Origin: Dillenia suffruticosa | Taxonomy: Eukaryota > Streptophyta > Magnoliopsida > Dilleniales > Dilleniaceae | Assembly (NCBI GenBank): GCA_033439265.1 | Contig: JAVTVX010000001.1 | Coordinates: 16,820,608 to 16,884,607, forward strand | Length of the DNA stretch: 64,000 nt | Reading direction: 5' to 3' | Program-made: the position numbers and the translations under genes | The notes under the pieces: model-generated | Databases searched by the model: none | Seen by the model: only the letters and a program-made list of their open reading frames with translations | What the model was told of the DNA's origin: nothing | Part shown: in pieces, positions 24,661-37,677 of the stretch | How positions within the stretch are numbered: the stretch's first letter is position 1 | How the letters are laid out: each line of letters opens with the position of its first letter

Positions 24661-25296
24661 TGAGTGAAGGTACGAAGAAGAGAGAATAAGAAGAAAAAAA
24701 TATTTACAAGCACTTTTTTAAGAAAAGAACAAGGTATTTCAGATTTTTTATGTAAGAGATTAATGTCACAGTTTTAGACAAATTTTGCATACAACTCCAA
24801 GCGCTATAGCATACGAGAGTTAGAGATCAAATTTAGTAGGGTTTGAAGAGGAAAAAGAATTAAAAAGGAAAAAAATAAAAAACTCATTTGTTATTGAAAG
24901 AAAGAAAAGACACCAACAAAATACTATAGACTTTGAGTGAATGAGGGTAAGAATATCTCGTTACATATTCCGTATAATCAAGAAAAATGAAAAATAGATG
25001 ATCATCTCAACAAACAAACATTAGGTTGGATCGACATAAAATGCACAAACCCCACAACAGATAGTTATAGAAATTGCATCCAAATTGGAGAAAATCCAAA
25101 GCAAATAATCGACATCATACATTATTTTTGTTTTCATTGACAACCAGACAACAAGGGAAATATAAAACCCCATCAACTCTTTTTTTTTTTTTTTCCTCCT
25201 TTTACCTTCCTATCTAAATCCCTTATACATCGCTAATTTCTTATGTAAATTAAGAAGAAAATAACTCATAAAAAAAAAGACTCGACCCCACTAAAA
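24660..25296. other. Spacer downstream of the phosphate transporter gene
   Basis: AT-rich, including the 3' flank of the minus-strand gene. No clear second gene. Poly-T runs near 25180 could mark transcript ends but nothing decisive is visible. Confidence 0.4.
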
Positions 25297-26998
25297 TTAT
25301 ACAGGAACAGTTCTGCTAGATGCTTCGGCAACAACATTGGTATCATCATCCTCGTTCTCACGAGACATTTCCTCAAGTGATTTTCCCTTTGCTTCAGGAA
25401 CCAAGAATGTGAACAAGAAGCCCAAGAAATTAACACCTCCAAGCACAAGAAGTGAATTCTTGACACCAATTCCTGGTGGATAACCCTTGTCCGTTTTCGT
25501 TGGGTCTGTGGGCTCGGCTGCGTAGAGAAACCCGAATGCACCCACAATGGCTCCAGCCTTGCCAGCAGCGGCAGAGATACCGTGACATGTAGACCGCAGC
25601 CTGGCAGGGAAGATTTCGGCTGGGACAACAAATGTCGTTGCATTTGGCCCAAAATTGGAAAAGAAAAAGGTAAATGAGTACATGACCACGAAGCCGATTC
25701 TGTTTGCTTTTAGAGTCCAGTGGTGGTATGGAATGGCTAGTGCAAACATGAAAACTGTCATGAAGAAAAATCCCATAAGCTGGATAGCGAATCGTCCCAT
25801 GCTGTCGATGAATGCAACAGTGAACCAGTAACCTGGGACAGTACTGCAGAGAGCAATAAGTGTTTGTGCTCTGGCAATTCTGAAAACCTCGTATGTTGCA
25901 GACATTGTCTGAGCTGGCGGAAGCCATCCTATAGCGGTGAAAACATCTTTCTGGAAAAGGTTTTGGCTGTAGAAAGCAATGTCGAGGAAAAACCAAGTAG
26001 TGGTTGTGCCTAAAAGGTGAAGACCATGACGGCGGACAAATTCTCTTGAGAATAATCCGAAATTGTTTGCTGGTTCTGCTGCGATTTTCTCAATCTTTTC
26101 TTCCTCTGCTTCGATTTCCACTTGCAAAACTTTTGACATGTCCGAAGCTGCCTGTTGGGCGTTTTTGGCAACGAGTGCAGTGTACCTGGCAGTTTCTGGC
26201 ATACGCATACGCCAGTAATATGTCAGAGCGGCAGGAAAAGCACCGAACATGAGAATGATTCTCCAGATGTAGTCAGCCTGCGGCGCTGTTGAGCCAGCAG
26301 GATCGACATCGTAAGCAGGACGATTGTATGCGTGGTCAAAAATAGCAGAGACTATTATACCAACAATCCCACCTGCGGTAGCGAAACCAGCAATTTCTTT
26401 TATGTAACTGTGACAAATTTAAAGATAATAAAATCTAGAAATAGATTTATCACCACCCACCTGTCAAGATTCCAAAACCCTGCATAGCGAAAACGGCCGA
26501 AATGAATGCGCCACGGGTCCTTTTGTTCGCATACTCTGACATGATTGTGGCGGACAGAGGATAGTCTCCACCAATGCCAAAACCGAGCCAGAAGCGGAAA
26601 AAGCATAGAGTGGCTATGATACCCTTGGTCTCTTTTCCAAAGGAAAGACCAGAAGCAAGTGAGCAGACAACCATGAGAACAAGTGTCAAACCATAAACCT
26701 TTTTCCTGCCCATTTTGTCGCCGAGCCACCCAAAGAAGAGCTGACCAGCGAGGGTGCCGCAGAGAGCGACACCATTGACAGCGGCCGCCACATTGGGTGG
26801 GAGAGTGCCAGGCTTGGGGTAGCCCGGATCATAGTAGTATATGCGGCCGAGGAGCTTTGTGACTATAGAGATACTGAAAAGATCATAGGCATCCGTGAAG
26901 AATCCCATTCCAGCAATTATAATTGCTGTGAAGTGGTACAATTGGGTCTTTGCGGCATCAAGTGCTGTAAGCACTTGCAACTGATTATCTTTAGCCAT
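25297..26998 (-). CDS. PHT1: PHT1-family inorganic phosphate transporter (H+/Pi symporter)
   Basis: Two exons: 26998-26461 and 26372-25297, joined across an 88-bp GT-AG intron (26460-26373; donor GTGGGT, acceptor CCGCAG). The spliced product is 537 residues, the usual PHT1 length. It starts [10 protein letters not shown] and carries the PHT1 signature [13 protein letters not shown] near residue 150, the sugar-transporter-like motif [14 protein letters not shown], a long hydrophilic central loop ([20 protein letters not shown]) and the conserved second half ([35 protein letters not shown]), giving a 12-helix major-facilitator plan. It should import phosphate with protons at the plasma membrane. 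The hydrophilic C-terminus ([13 protein letters not shown]...) is where family members are phosphorylated. No frame lesions seen. I saw only near-misses to the P1BS phosphate-starvation element within about 1 kb upstream. Which PHT1 paralogue it is cannot be told here. Confidence 0.95.
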
Positions 26999-27043
26999 TC
27001 CTGAAGTTTCTGTCCTCCCACTCCCACAATTCTAGCTAGATTT

Positions 27044-27046
27044 CCT
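27044..27046 (-). other. Possible 5'-UTR intron acceptor of the PHT1 gene
   Basis: About 48 bases before the ATG the minus strand reads TATTTTTGCAG then GAAATC, a strong plant 3' splice site preceded by T-rich sequence. PHT1 genes often have an intron in the 5' UTR. I could not pick the matching donor, so this is inference. Confidence 0.4.
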
Positions 27047-27049
27047 GCA

Positions 27050-28689
27050 AAAATACATAAAATTTATTATTATTATTTTTTAAATTGAGTTCTGTGATTG
27101 TTTTTAAGGTTGAATTTGCAATAACTTGACTATAGATTTTTTTTTTTAATGAATTCATTTTTGTCGTTTATAAAATATCAGAAGCAAAACAGAACCAAAA
27201 TAAATGGGTCCAGCCCTGGTCCAACTAGCCCACCCCAACATGGGACGGATTTATAAAGGGCTATTACCAATGTTTAGAAAATTTAAATGATATCCCCACG
27301 AATTTATATTATTTTCCATTAATACCCCCACCAACTTTAGTCTCCTCAAATTTTTCAAGTAAACGCTGTGGCCCCCACCACTGCCCATCGGAGAACCTTC
27401 ACTTTGAACTTATACAAGAGTTGGGTAATCAATCCAAGAGTCAAGAGTTGGACTTAGTCAAAGAAGAACTTTGTGCCTTGCCTTTCCCACCACTTTACTA
27501 CGTTAATGAATATTAAACTTAAAAGGTATTATTGAAAATTGACCAAAAAATAACATAACTAATAATATGAATAGAAAATAAAAGAAGCAATAAAAGAAGG
27601 GAGAGGATTCGAATTCTTCAGTAATAACGGAATTGATAGACCAATTATATATATAATATTATCTTTTTTCCATTTATATTCTTTCTAAAACAACTATCGT
27701 GGGACGGCATATGTAAGACCGTAGTATCCTAAAGGAGTGTTTCCAGGAAACCGTGGGAACTCATGTTCTCCGAAATCCCTCTCAATTTCTCGAGCTTATA
27801 GTCTATTATTTAATAGAGATTACATTTATTACTTATACGTATTAACATAATTAAAGATAAAAGCTTTATTTATTTATTTATTTTATTCAGAAAGACTCGA
27901 ATTTAAAACTTTTACAAAGAGACAAGGAACAGTGTCAGTTAAGTTTTAAATTATTAACGTAAAAGCTACATGTTTACATGTTTATTCTTCTTTAATGAAG
28001 AAATTTCAGAAATAAACCTAAATATTATATTATATTAGTTGCATGAAGAGAAGAAACAAGAAGAAACACTTCCCAAGATCACCCTAGCAGTAGGTGGTCA
28101 ATATGACCGTTTATGCTTTATCTTACATGCAAAATATTGTTGTATTTTAATGTGCAGGTACTAATGTATGTGTAAAAGATGAAAAAAGAAAAGAAAAAGT
28201 TAAGAATTAAGTTCATATTAATGAAATTTTCTAGGAACTTAATGGTATGACTAAAGACAGCGACCATAAGATTGTTCACCAACCATAGCCTAGAAGTCCA
28301 CAAAAAATTCTAATATATTGATTAGCCAACCAGAAAATATGTCATCCTGTGCTTCTTTTCAACCTGTGGATAGGAAAATAACTAGCAGCTCTGAAGTCAT
28401 ATGAATAGAACCAAAAAGTCAACGGATCTCTTGTGTCACTGAAGTATTCACAATTTGTAAAATTCAAGAAAAATTTTAGTGGAAAATTGGAAACGATGAA
28501 AAGGTAATTAATAAATGGGTTAAACTTGATTTTTCAAGGTTTTAATCTCAAAAATAAAATCACAATTTAATCAAAGCAATTTGGGATGTAATGTATCAAA
28601 AACATAGATGTTGGACAAAAAAAAATTATATAACACCTATGGAGAAAAAAGATTGAGAAAAATCATAGATCTTAAAAGACTAAGAGACA
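27050..28689. other. Upstream region of the PHT1 gene and spacer
   Basis: AT-rich; presumably includes the promoter and any leader intron of the PHT1 gene. No other gene seen. No match to GNATATNC was found by eye; the closest is gcatatgt near 27707. Confidence 0.4.
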
Positions 28690-28860
28690 ATTGGTTTTGT
28701 AAAATAAGATATTAGATCTCTTAATTAAATCTTGAATTCGAAATTTGAGAATGAAAAGAACTATGCCGAGAAAGTCATCCCTAAATAGAGCTCTGGAGAT
28801 ACTCCAACCGGATTAGTTGGAGTATAATTTCGAATACCGATGGTAGATATAAAAAAGAAA
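28690..28860 (+). repeat. SINE family member
   Basis: Blocks in order: aagatattagatctcttaat, cttgaattcgaaatttgaga, gccgagaaagtcatccctaa, aaccggattagttggagtat, tttcgaataccgatggt, then an A-rich end. Aligns with the minus-strand copy at 23640-23830. Confidence 0.65.
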
Positions 28861-29383
28861 ATAGATCTATTGAGGAAACTCATCTGAGGAATGGAGCGAA
28901 AGGGGGAAGAAAGAAGGAAAAAAGCTTTGAAACTGGGGTGATTGTGGGGGCGGCGGGGGATCAAAGGTTCATTTGAAAAGACAAGGAAAGATGAAAAGGG
29001 AAAAGGTGCCTTGATATAATATTTACCCAACTTAAAACTCCTTGCACCCCCCGCCTCTTGGCCAGTGGGGTATAGGCTGCTCATCCCTCACCAGTGGTGA
29101 AAAAGGTAAAGAATCCTTATAGTACTAATTGCTAAACTAAGTATAACCAAGAATAAAGGTTGTTAACCTGGAGGAACTATTTTCTCCCCCCTTGTGTTTG
29201 GACCAATTTCCAGCCCACTCATTTAAAAGAAAAAAAAAAAAAAAAACTGCTAAGCAAAGATATAACCACATCTGATTTTATTGGGTCTGTGTGTCAGAGA
29301 GAGGGAGAGAGAGAGAGAGAGAGAGATCTAACCTCTTGGCCTGGAATTAACGGTTGCAAGAGAGAGAGGGAGAGGGAGGGGGA

Positions 29384-29386
<3 letters not shown>

Positions 29387-29459
<73 letters not shown>
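29387..29459. repeat. (AG)n microsatellite
   Basis: More than 30 consecutive AG units, preceded by several shorter interrupted GA runs from 29297. Confidence 0.95.
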
Positions 29460-29461
<2 letters not shown>

Positions 29462-29714
29462 AGAGTTTGCGGAGATTGCAGAGAATGAAGTGAGAAATGG
29501 AGTAGTATTTAAACAAAATGCGTGATGTTTACAAAGCCCCCAGAATCAACTTCGGCATATCAAGCATATACCCCTCTCTCTTCACGTCAACGCTTTCAGA
29601 ACGTTGCTTCTTACCCACTTTCTCTTCCTTGATCATCTGTACATTATTACGTCAATCATATTCTATATATATATTTTTAAGTCTTTGTTTTCTCTATGTG
29701 CTCTTAAGACTTTT

Positions 29715-29746
29715 GGGTTGGGGAGGTGGGGAGGTGGGGAGGGGGG
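29715..29746 (+). other. G-quadruplex-forming motif
   Basis: Four runs of four or more G separated by AGGT/AGGT/A-type loops (GGGG at 29720, 29728, 29736 and GGGGGG at 29741), which fits the canonical G4 pattern. No gene is seen next to it. Confidence 0.6.
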
Positions 29747-31083
29747 AATGGATACGGGTTGCCAAGGGATGTGTATCCTCAACTTTTCTATTTGACCTTT
29801 TCTCGAAGAGCAACTCCATCCTTAACATGGCATACTAAATGCTGATATGTAGATAATAGTTTTAATTAACATGGCACCTATTGCAAATGATATTTTGCCC
29901 TAAGATATGTCAAACAAAGTCGGTAAAAAAAATAATGACAAACTAGGTAAAAAATTTAAGTGTAATTATTTTGCAACTCAGTAAAAAATGATGTCAATTT
30001 AGGTTGGGAGGTTTTCAGTCCAACACAAAATTTTACCCTATACTTATCAAATACATATGGCTTGTGTTACTATATATATGAGATAGATTTATTTGTAATT
30101 ATTTGAAGAGTAATGGTTAAACTTGTTACGAAAATTCAAAAGATAATCTCTAACTTAAAATAAGAATTTGTGTCCTATTTAATCTAATTAGTACTTGGAT
30201 AAATTCGTTTGAAATTTTCAGGGTGTATAATATTATTTTTTTAATCAGAAAATAAAATACCCTATACAAATGGCGGGATTTTTAATGTTTTAGATCTTCG
30301 CCAACGAAAAAGGGGTTCTCTTATACACATTAATTTCTTTTTAACCCAATAATTTTTTTTTGTTAATATTACTTGTGAATGTTTAGATTCACATGAAGCA
30401 TTTTTTGTTATATCACATTTATCTAAATTTTTTCTTGACAGTATAATTCTGTTACTTTTTACAATGTATATGAACAAAGATAAGACGGTTTAATGTTGTC
30501 TACGTTCTGTTAATCACATGAAGCATTTCACATGAGAACAGAGACAGAGGTGGTCGGTCAAAGGTAGATAAACTGCCCGTGAAAAATAATATTTACATGA
30601 ACCGTGAATGAAAAGAAAGGGTGATAGGAATGGAAATTTGTCTTTGTCAAAGGAGACACAAATGCTTGGATAACTTTTAGGTGGAGAGGCCTCGCTATTT
30701 TTTTTTTTTTATATCGACTTATATTTGAAATAATATTTTGATTAATTCAATTCAAATATTATTGGAATGAGGTTTTTTAATATAATATTTTTTATTTCTA
30801 AATTTTAAATTTAAAAATTTGTAAAATAATTTAATATTTTTACTTATTAAATCGATTATATATTTATCAAGATTCTCACAGTGGAAAAAGTAATTATATC
30901 TCTTACAATCGGCAGTTGTGACAAATTCTAACACTTTGGAACTTCCAAAAATACATTTGATGCTTCAGATTAAGCAAAGTTCTTAGGAGGGAGGGCCCCG
31001 GGGGTGGGGGGGGGGGGATGTTTTAAGGAGGGTATAAAATTTTCTCCTACCCCTTTGTATGGTTCAATTAGTAGACTACAATA

Positions 31084-32570
31084 TGTTACCAACCCAGTCA
31101 GCTGGGAATAGAAAGGCTTTTGTCATAGCCTAATCGACTGCCTATCACAAATGGTTGGCACGGAATGGAAGGTCTACGAGATATCTTGTCCGGTTTAGAA
31201 TATATATTTTTCTATTTTAAAATATTTAAATTTAAATAGCAATATATATTTATAAACTTTCTATTTATAAATAAGAATGTATAACCAAAAAATTAGAGAG
31301 AAGGTGGAAGATAAAGAGTTAGAGATAGAGAGAAGGAAAGAAAAGATAGCAACAGAGAGAAAGAGAGAGAGAGTGAGAAAGATAGAGGTAGAGAGACAGA
31401 AAGAGAGAAAACAGGATTAGAGAGATAGAAGTAAAGAGAAACAGAGAGGGAGTGAAAGAGATCAAGAATCAATTTCATTCATGTCATTCATGTCTTCCTT
31501 TATTGATTTGCAGCTATTTATATAGTCTGATTTCTAACTATCTAATCAAACTAACAGTTTAACTATTTATTGTTTACGGTTGCAACTAGTTATAGTATTT
31601 TATTTTTCAGTTGGTTTGGAATAACCATTGTATTTAAAGTTTCCAACCACTTTCGTTATAATATCTTCTCTCTGTTTGACACTTTTGTCCTCAAGGATGA
31701 AAAAAAAGAAACAACAAAATTGAAGTTTTATCAAATTTATGAATTTTACGCCAAAATTTGTATTTGTGTTAAGAGATAAGATAATGAGGTCGAATAATAG
31801 ACTTGACTTGAGTTGCAAGGAGAGTAGTGAGAGGAATATAGAGATGAACGAACTTTAAAGAGATTTTTCTTGAATTTCTTTTTAGTGAAAGATTTTGTCT
31901 GATGAGTATCGAAAGTTCAATTTTTAGAAAGTTTTGCAAGAATCCACCATTAATAGCTTTTGTCTTGAACAATTAAGATCCTGTTTCTGACAAAAACTTT
32001 TTCTTAATGAACCCAAAAGTGCAATTTTTGAAAAATTTTTCAAGAATTTACCATTAATAAATTCTTTTTTGAACATCTACGAATCTTCTTCTATCCTTAA
32101 CTTTTCTTACTAGAAGTATGTACAATGGAAAACTTAGAAAATGTATCAATACATTGTTCTTCATATTTGCCTTTGCTCAACACTTTCATGAGAATGTTGA
32201 ATTTGTTGTTAAAACTTATCATAAAAGCGTCCAATTTCCGATTTTATTTATTAATTTTCTGATTGATTTCATCCATTTTTTATATCAACCGGAGATGACT
32301 TTTTTTTTTTTTCATGGCCAATTCTTGCATTTGTTCTTTGATGGTCAAGATTCACCAATAAACGTAAGCATTGATACCAATTTGTTACAAACACAGTCGA
32401 CTGCATACCTCAGGTGGTCGGCTAGGAATGGAAAGGCTTCTGCCACAACCTCCGGTCGACTGCTTATAGCAAACGGTTGGCCGGGAATGGAAGGTTGACT
32501 GGATATGTTGTCCAATCGACTGAGAGATGGAAGAATGTATAACCAAGAAATTAGATAAAGAAGCCCCGTT
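31084..32570 (-). mobile_element. Coding-poor LTR retrotransposon, minus strand, degraded
   Basis: Two related segments start tgttac: 31084 (tgttaccaacccagtcagct) and 32383 (tgttacaaacacagtcgact). Both continue with the same blocks (ggaatggaaaggctt..., cgactgc.tat..caaa.ggttgg, gaatggaaggt, atgtataaccaa.aaattaga). On the minus strand the sequence just inside the right copy reads TTGGTATCAA (32371-32380), a primer-site-like match, making these the LTRs. The left LTR appears to end near 31681 (ttgaca); the right one breaks off near 32560. The 0.7-kb interior contains two diverged copies of a short block (caatttttagaaagttttgc / caatttttgaaaaatttttc) and no gag or pol. The left LTR has an AT-rich insert (31200-31275) absent from the right. 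Confidence 0.5.
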
Positions 32571-32767
32571 GTATCTATGACATGACTATCATGATAATTT
32601 CCTAGATATCAACAAGCCTTGGGGCCGTTGTGAGCTCTCCTTTGAATTTTTCAAATCTATCTCTGATTGTTGTCGCTTAAACTAGATCTAAGTTGAATCG
32701 AGTTTCAACAAGATTAGTGATAAATTCTCAACTAGAATCCCATATGTCCATGGTTGTCTGTTGCCAC

Positions 32768-32964
32768 TGATAAAATATGCATTGATTGAATATTAATTGT
32801 GATTGATTGATAAAATATTTGATTTTCTATATTTAGTCTAATAACCAATCATGTATCTAGCCATTATTTTATATGTGTACACTCATGTAATTCTTTATAT
32901 CTAATAGAGTACAATTGTCCAAAGGCCGGACAAAATCATTCTTTCAATAAGTCTTATTTTAGCA
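32768..32964 (+). repeat. 5' LTR of the copia element
   Basis: 197 bp, tgataaaatat ... ttagca, nearly collinear with 37678-37874; shared blocks include gaatattaattgtgattga and aaaatcattctttcaataa. Confidence 0.88.
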
Positions 32965-33604
32965 TAGTATCAGAGCAATATTAGAAAACCTAACCTCTTT
33001 CTTCTCACTCGTCGTTTCTTTTTTTTCCACCACCAAGAAATCTTTTTAGTTCTATTATGCTCTGTACTTGCCTCTTGTAAGGATCATGTGAATCAGAATA
33101 AGTTTAGTTAATTTTTTGGTAAAAAAAAAAACCACCAAAATAGATTAGATTTTGGATATTGCATTTGTCGTAGTCATCTTTCTTCACAACCAAAATAGAG
33201 TCTGTTCCATTTTTGTACTTGAAAAAGAGGACATCATTTGACTTGTTTTTTCAGCCTTGAACCTTGCAATTTACTAGCAACATCAAATCCAATTTTTGAC
33301 TTTTTTCGATCTTTTCTCTATATTTATTATTGTTTTCTTTGGAAGCATCTAATTTTGTGCCTTCATCATTGTTCCTGGATTTTTCAGAAGATTGAAACTT
33401 CCTATTTTCGGATCACTCCTTTGCTACATCACTCTTGTAGTATCATCTCCAAAAAAAAATAAAAAATATATACCAAAAAAAAGGTATCCACAAAAAAAGA
33501 GGTAAAAAAAAAAGAAGAGGTACAAAAAAAATGTTTTTCTTTAGTCAGATCCACACCACAGCCTTCCTCTATTTTTTTTTATCTGACTTTAGTCTTTCTC
33601 CCCT

Positions 33605-36600
33605 ATGGCACCACACAACATCGATACAATCTCTCCCCTCATTACCCACCATGCATATGGTATCAACAATATCAATGCACATGTCCCCACTATTCTTGAT
33701 TTTAACAATCCCAAATACAATAATTGGATTGCATTGCACACATCAAATGTCAAAAGTGTTGGTGTCACGGGCTATCTTGACGGCACAATAAAACCAAAAG
33801 ATGCCCATGATACTCAATGGACTCAGCTTGATGCCCTTGTCTCTTCCTGAATCTATCAAACTATTACCGATAATGTTCTTAGTATGATCCTTAAACCAAA
33901 TAAAACTAGCACTGCCTATAAACTCTGAACTCGCATCAAATCCTTATTTAAAGCCAATCTTAATGCTAGAGCGTTGTAGTTAACCAAACAATTTAGAACC
34001 ATTCATATGGTAACATCTACCATCACGGAATACTGCCAATGAGTCAAATCTCTTGCTGATTCATTAGCTAACATTGATAGTCCAATACCAGAAAATACCC
34101 TTGTCCTTCAACTCCTACATGGACTCAATGACAAATATAGCGCTCTCGCTAATATCATCAGGTACCAAGAGCCATTGCCATCATTTCTTAAAGCTAACTC
34201 TATGCTCCTCATTGAAGAAGCGCGTCTTTCCACCGCCACCGATCCATCTCCTTCCACCATTCTTCACACTCTCACTCCACCACCTAATTCTTCATTCCCT
34301 TGTGCTCATAATGGGGGATGTCAAAATTACTACCACTATCCCAGTAGAAACTGTGGTCGGGGTCGAAATTGTAATAATAACAAATGTGGATGAGGTTATA
34401 GTCGTGCACAAGGATGACAAAATATGCAACACTGGTGTGGTCCAATGTATGCTGGTTTTGGATACTGGTCTGGGCCACTTGTGGCCTCCTTTTGGTCCAC
34501 CCAAGCCCCTGCTTGGCCAATCAGGAGCCAGCTCATCAACACAGTAGGACTCGGTCCTCTCAACAGCACACCATAAGCCTTGGGCCATGGGTCAGCCCAA
34601 TTTGTGCAATCTACTTCACAGGATCCGCAAGGTCCATAGACTTTTTTGATTGGTTCGCAAACTTTTGGGTTTTCCCATCAACTTACAGACATAGCCCAGC
34701 ATTTAAATGATCTCTCTCTCCAGCAATCCACCGACAATCAAAGGTATGTTGATACTGGTGCTACCTCTAACTTGACATACAATCCAAGTAATCTCAATAT
34801 TATTTTTAATAAGAGTAATATTTCGCATGTCTTTGTCTGTAATGAAACCCCCTTCCTATCTCTTGTGCTGGAAATACTTATCTAAATATATTTTCCTCTC
34901 CTTTCCATCTTAACAATGACTTAGTTGCGCCTCATATCATTAAAAATCTCATTTCTGTGTGCCAATTTACAAAAGATAATTTTTGTTCTATCAAATTTGA
35001 CCCATTTGGTTTCTCTGTGAAAGATCTTTGAACGAAACAAATCACACTCAGGTGCAATAGTTTGGGAGATCTATATCCAGTAACTCCTTTCATACTTCCT
35101 CACCATCTACTACTTTGGCTATTTCTTCCTGCACCACTTGGCATAGACATATTGGTCATCCAGGCGCGCATACATTTCATTACTTGTCATCAAAGAATTT
35201 AACTACATGTAATGAAACCACTTCTCCTACTTTTTGTCATGCATGTCAATTAGGGAAGCATACTAGATTATCATTTTCTACTTCAAAATCACTTAGCATT
35301 GCTTCCTTTGATATTATCCACTCTGATCTATGGACTTCCCATGTATCTAGTGAAAGTGGTTTTCAATACTATTTGATTTTCCTAGATGATTTCTCACATT
35401 TTGTTTGGGTGTATCCTTTATATGCCAAATCACAAGTTTTTGAAAAGTTCATGCACTTTCATGCATTTGTTTGCACACAATTCAAAATTGAAATTAAGAT
35501 GCTCTAGTGTGACAATGGTACAGAATTTGACAACTCCTCTTTTGTCTCCTTCTTTGCTAATCATGGTATCTTTTACTGATTTTCTTACCCGGGCACTTCA
35601 TAACAAAATGGCAAAGCTGAATGCATGTTACGCACAATCAATGATGTTGTGGGTACACTCTTTTTTTAACCCCATATGCCACCATCATACCAGATAGAGG
35701 CATTACACATGGTCGTTCATCTATTTAATATTCAACCCACGAAAACACTTTACAATCAAACATCATTGCAAACCCTTTTCCACGAACAACCATTTTAAAC
35801 TTATCTTCGTACTTTTGGGTGTCTCCGTTACCCCCAACCTATCTCACTCTATCCCAAAGAAATTAGTCTCTCGCTCCACGCCATGTGTATTCCTAGGCTA
35901 TCTACCATATCTTGTGACTATAGATGTCTTGACATCAATACTAAGAAGATCATCATTTCTCGCCATATTACATTTGTTGAGTAGGAATTTCCTTTCGCAT
36001 CATAACATACACCAACTACCACCTCATACAATTTCTTTGATCCCATCAATGATACGCCTTCTCCTTTTTCTCACCTGATTCTTCCCTTTTCATCTTCTTC
36101 TATCCATGCAGCATCTCAACCTTTTTTTGGCATTTTAACACCCTCTCCTCCTTCCTCTACTACACTATCTCCCTCATCTAACCCTCCTACTTCCCCTCCT
36201 CCTCCCCCACATCATCCTATTGTCACGTGTAGTCAATGTGGCATATTCAAACCAAAACAACCACTTTCCCTTCATATTCATACTAACTCCTTTTTTTCTT
36301 GTGGTTACAAACAAACTCTTTAAAATTCAAACCGGCAACAAGCCATGTTTAAAGAATATAATGCTTTTATTAAAAATGATACTTGGGATCTTGTTCCCCG
36401 GCCTTTCGAGGTTAATATTGTTAATTTTTAATGGATTTTCAAAGATAAATTTGACTCAGATAGCAATCTCATATACCATAAAGCTCATTTGGTCATTGTT
36501 GGTACTTCTCAGCAAGCTCGTCTAGATTATGATGAAACTTTCAACCCCGTTGTCAAGCTAGCTACTATTTGTACATTTTTGAATCTTGTAGTCTCCAGAT

Positions 36601-37670
36601 CTTGGTCCATCCATCAACTAGACGTCCAAAATGCCTTCTTGTATGGTCATCTTCAACAGCCAGCATACATGTGTTAGCCACATGATTTTGTCAGTGATAG
36701 ACACCCAAATTACGTCTGTCATCTCAAAAGGTCTCTTTACGGACTCAAACAGACTCCACGAACATCGTACCAAAGGTTTGCTACTTTTATCACCTCCATT
36801 GGCTTTATAAGTTTTCGATCTGATATATCCTTCTTTGTGTATTGTCGAGATAGAAACATAGCCATCATTCTTCTATATTTTGATGACATCATATTGATTA
36901 CATCATCCACTATTCTTCTACACTCCATTATAAAATCTTTAAGCAAAGAGTTAACTATGACTGATATGGGGCTACTATATTATTTTCTGGGTATCTCTGT
37001 ATCTCACACCAAGAATGGATTGTTCCTTTACCAACACAAATATGCTCTCAAAATTCTAGAACATGCTAACATGAGTTCTGGCATTGCCTCTGTCATTCCA
37101 ACTGATACAAAAGCCAAGTTATCTAGTTGCAATGGCCCTCCGACCTCTGATCCATCTCTTTATTGCCGCTCTGCCGGAGTTCTTTAGTATCTCACTTTTA
37201 CCGAACTAGATATTGCTTATGCAGTTCAACATGTGTGTCTTTTTAAGCATGATCCCAAAGAATCTCACTTTCGAGCACTCAAACGCATTTTAGGATACAT
37301 TCATGGCACCCTTGATCATGGTTTACGGTCTACTCTTCCTTCACCGATAGTTTGATTGCTTATTCAGATGCAGATTGTCACATCTGGTTTGAAACCTTTT
37401 TCTTGAGCTTCACTGTCCATTATCTAAGGCTACGTTAGTCTACTGCGATAAAGTAAGTGCTGTTTACTTGTTTAATAATCTGATCAAATATCAGCACACT
37501 AAACACATCGAATTAGACATACATTTTGTTCGAGAAAAGGTAGTCTTGGGATAGGTTAAAGTGTTTCATGTACCCTCTCTTTATCAATACGCCGATATCT
37601 TCACAAAGGGTTTACCTTCATTCAATTTTCGGTCCAATCTGAACGTCCGACCTTCTCCCATTCCGACTGC
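33605..37670 (+). pseudogene. Broken copia gag-pol
   Basis: The gag part starts at 33605 (MAPHNIDTISPL; then PKYNNWIALHTSNVKSVGVT) and continues past stops to about 34300 (LLHGLNDKYSALANIIRYQE). The integrase zinc region is near 35135-35270 (WHRHIGHP ... CHACQLGKH) and its core near 35290-35690 (DIIHSDLWTS; IFLDDFSHFVWVYPL). Reverse transcriptase spans about 36330-37180 (DETFNPVVKLATI, IHQLDVQNAFLYG, SLYGLKQTPR, LYFDDIILI; the two catalytic aspartates are still present). RNase H fragments reach about 37620 (HTKHIELDIHFV, ADIFTKGLP). Stops interrupt every domain, for example TGA 33848-33850, TAG at 35505 and TAG at 36675, with several frame changes. The element cannot encode its own mobility. 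Confidence 0.88.
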
Positions 37671-37677
37671 GGAGGTA

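Larger units (their letters stand above)
28861..31083. other. Spacer with microsatellites and a G-rich tract
   Basis: No gene supported. Contains interrupted (GA)n runs, a G-quadruplex motif (29715-29746), a G-run at 31000-31017, and a degraded minus-strand SINE family member at about 30705-30905. The frame at 29160-29525 is mostly translated GA repeat. Confidence 0.5.

Noticed and set aside
25266..25652. 128-codon and 188-codon minus-strand frames overlapping the PHT1 gene
   Set aside because: Out-of-frame shadows of the transporter coding sequence.
29160..29525. 121-codon frame rich in ERERER
   Set aside because: Most of it is a (GA)n microsatellite; no supporting structure.
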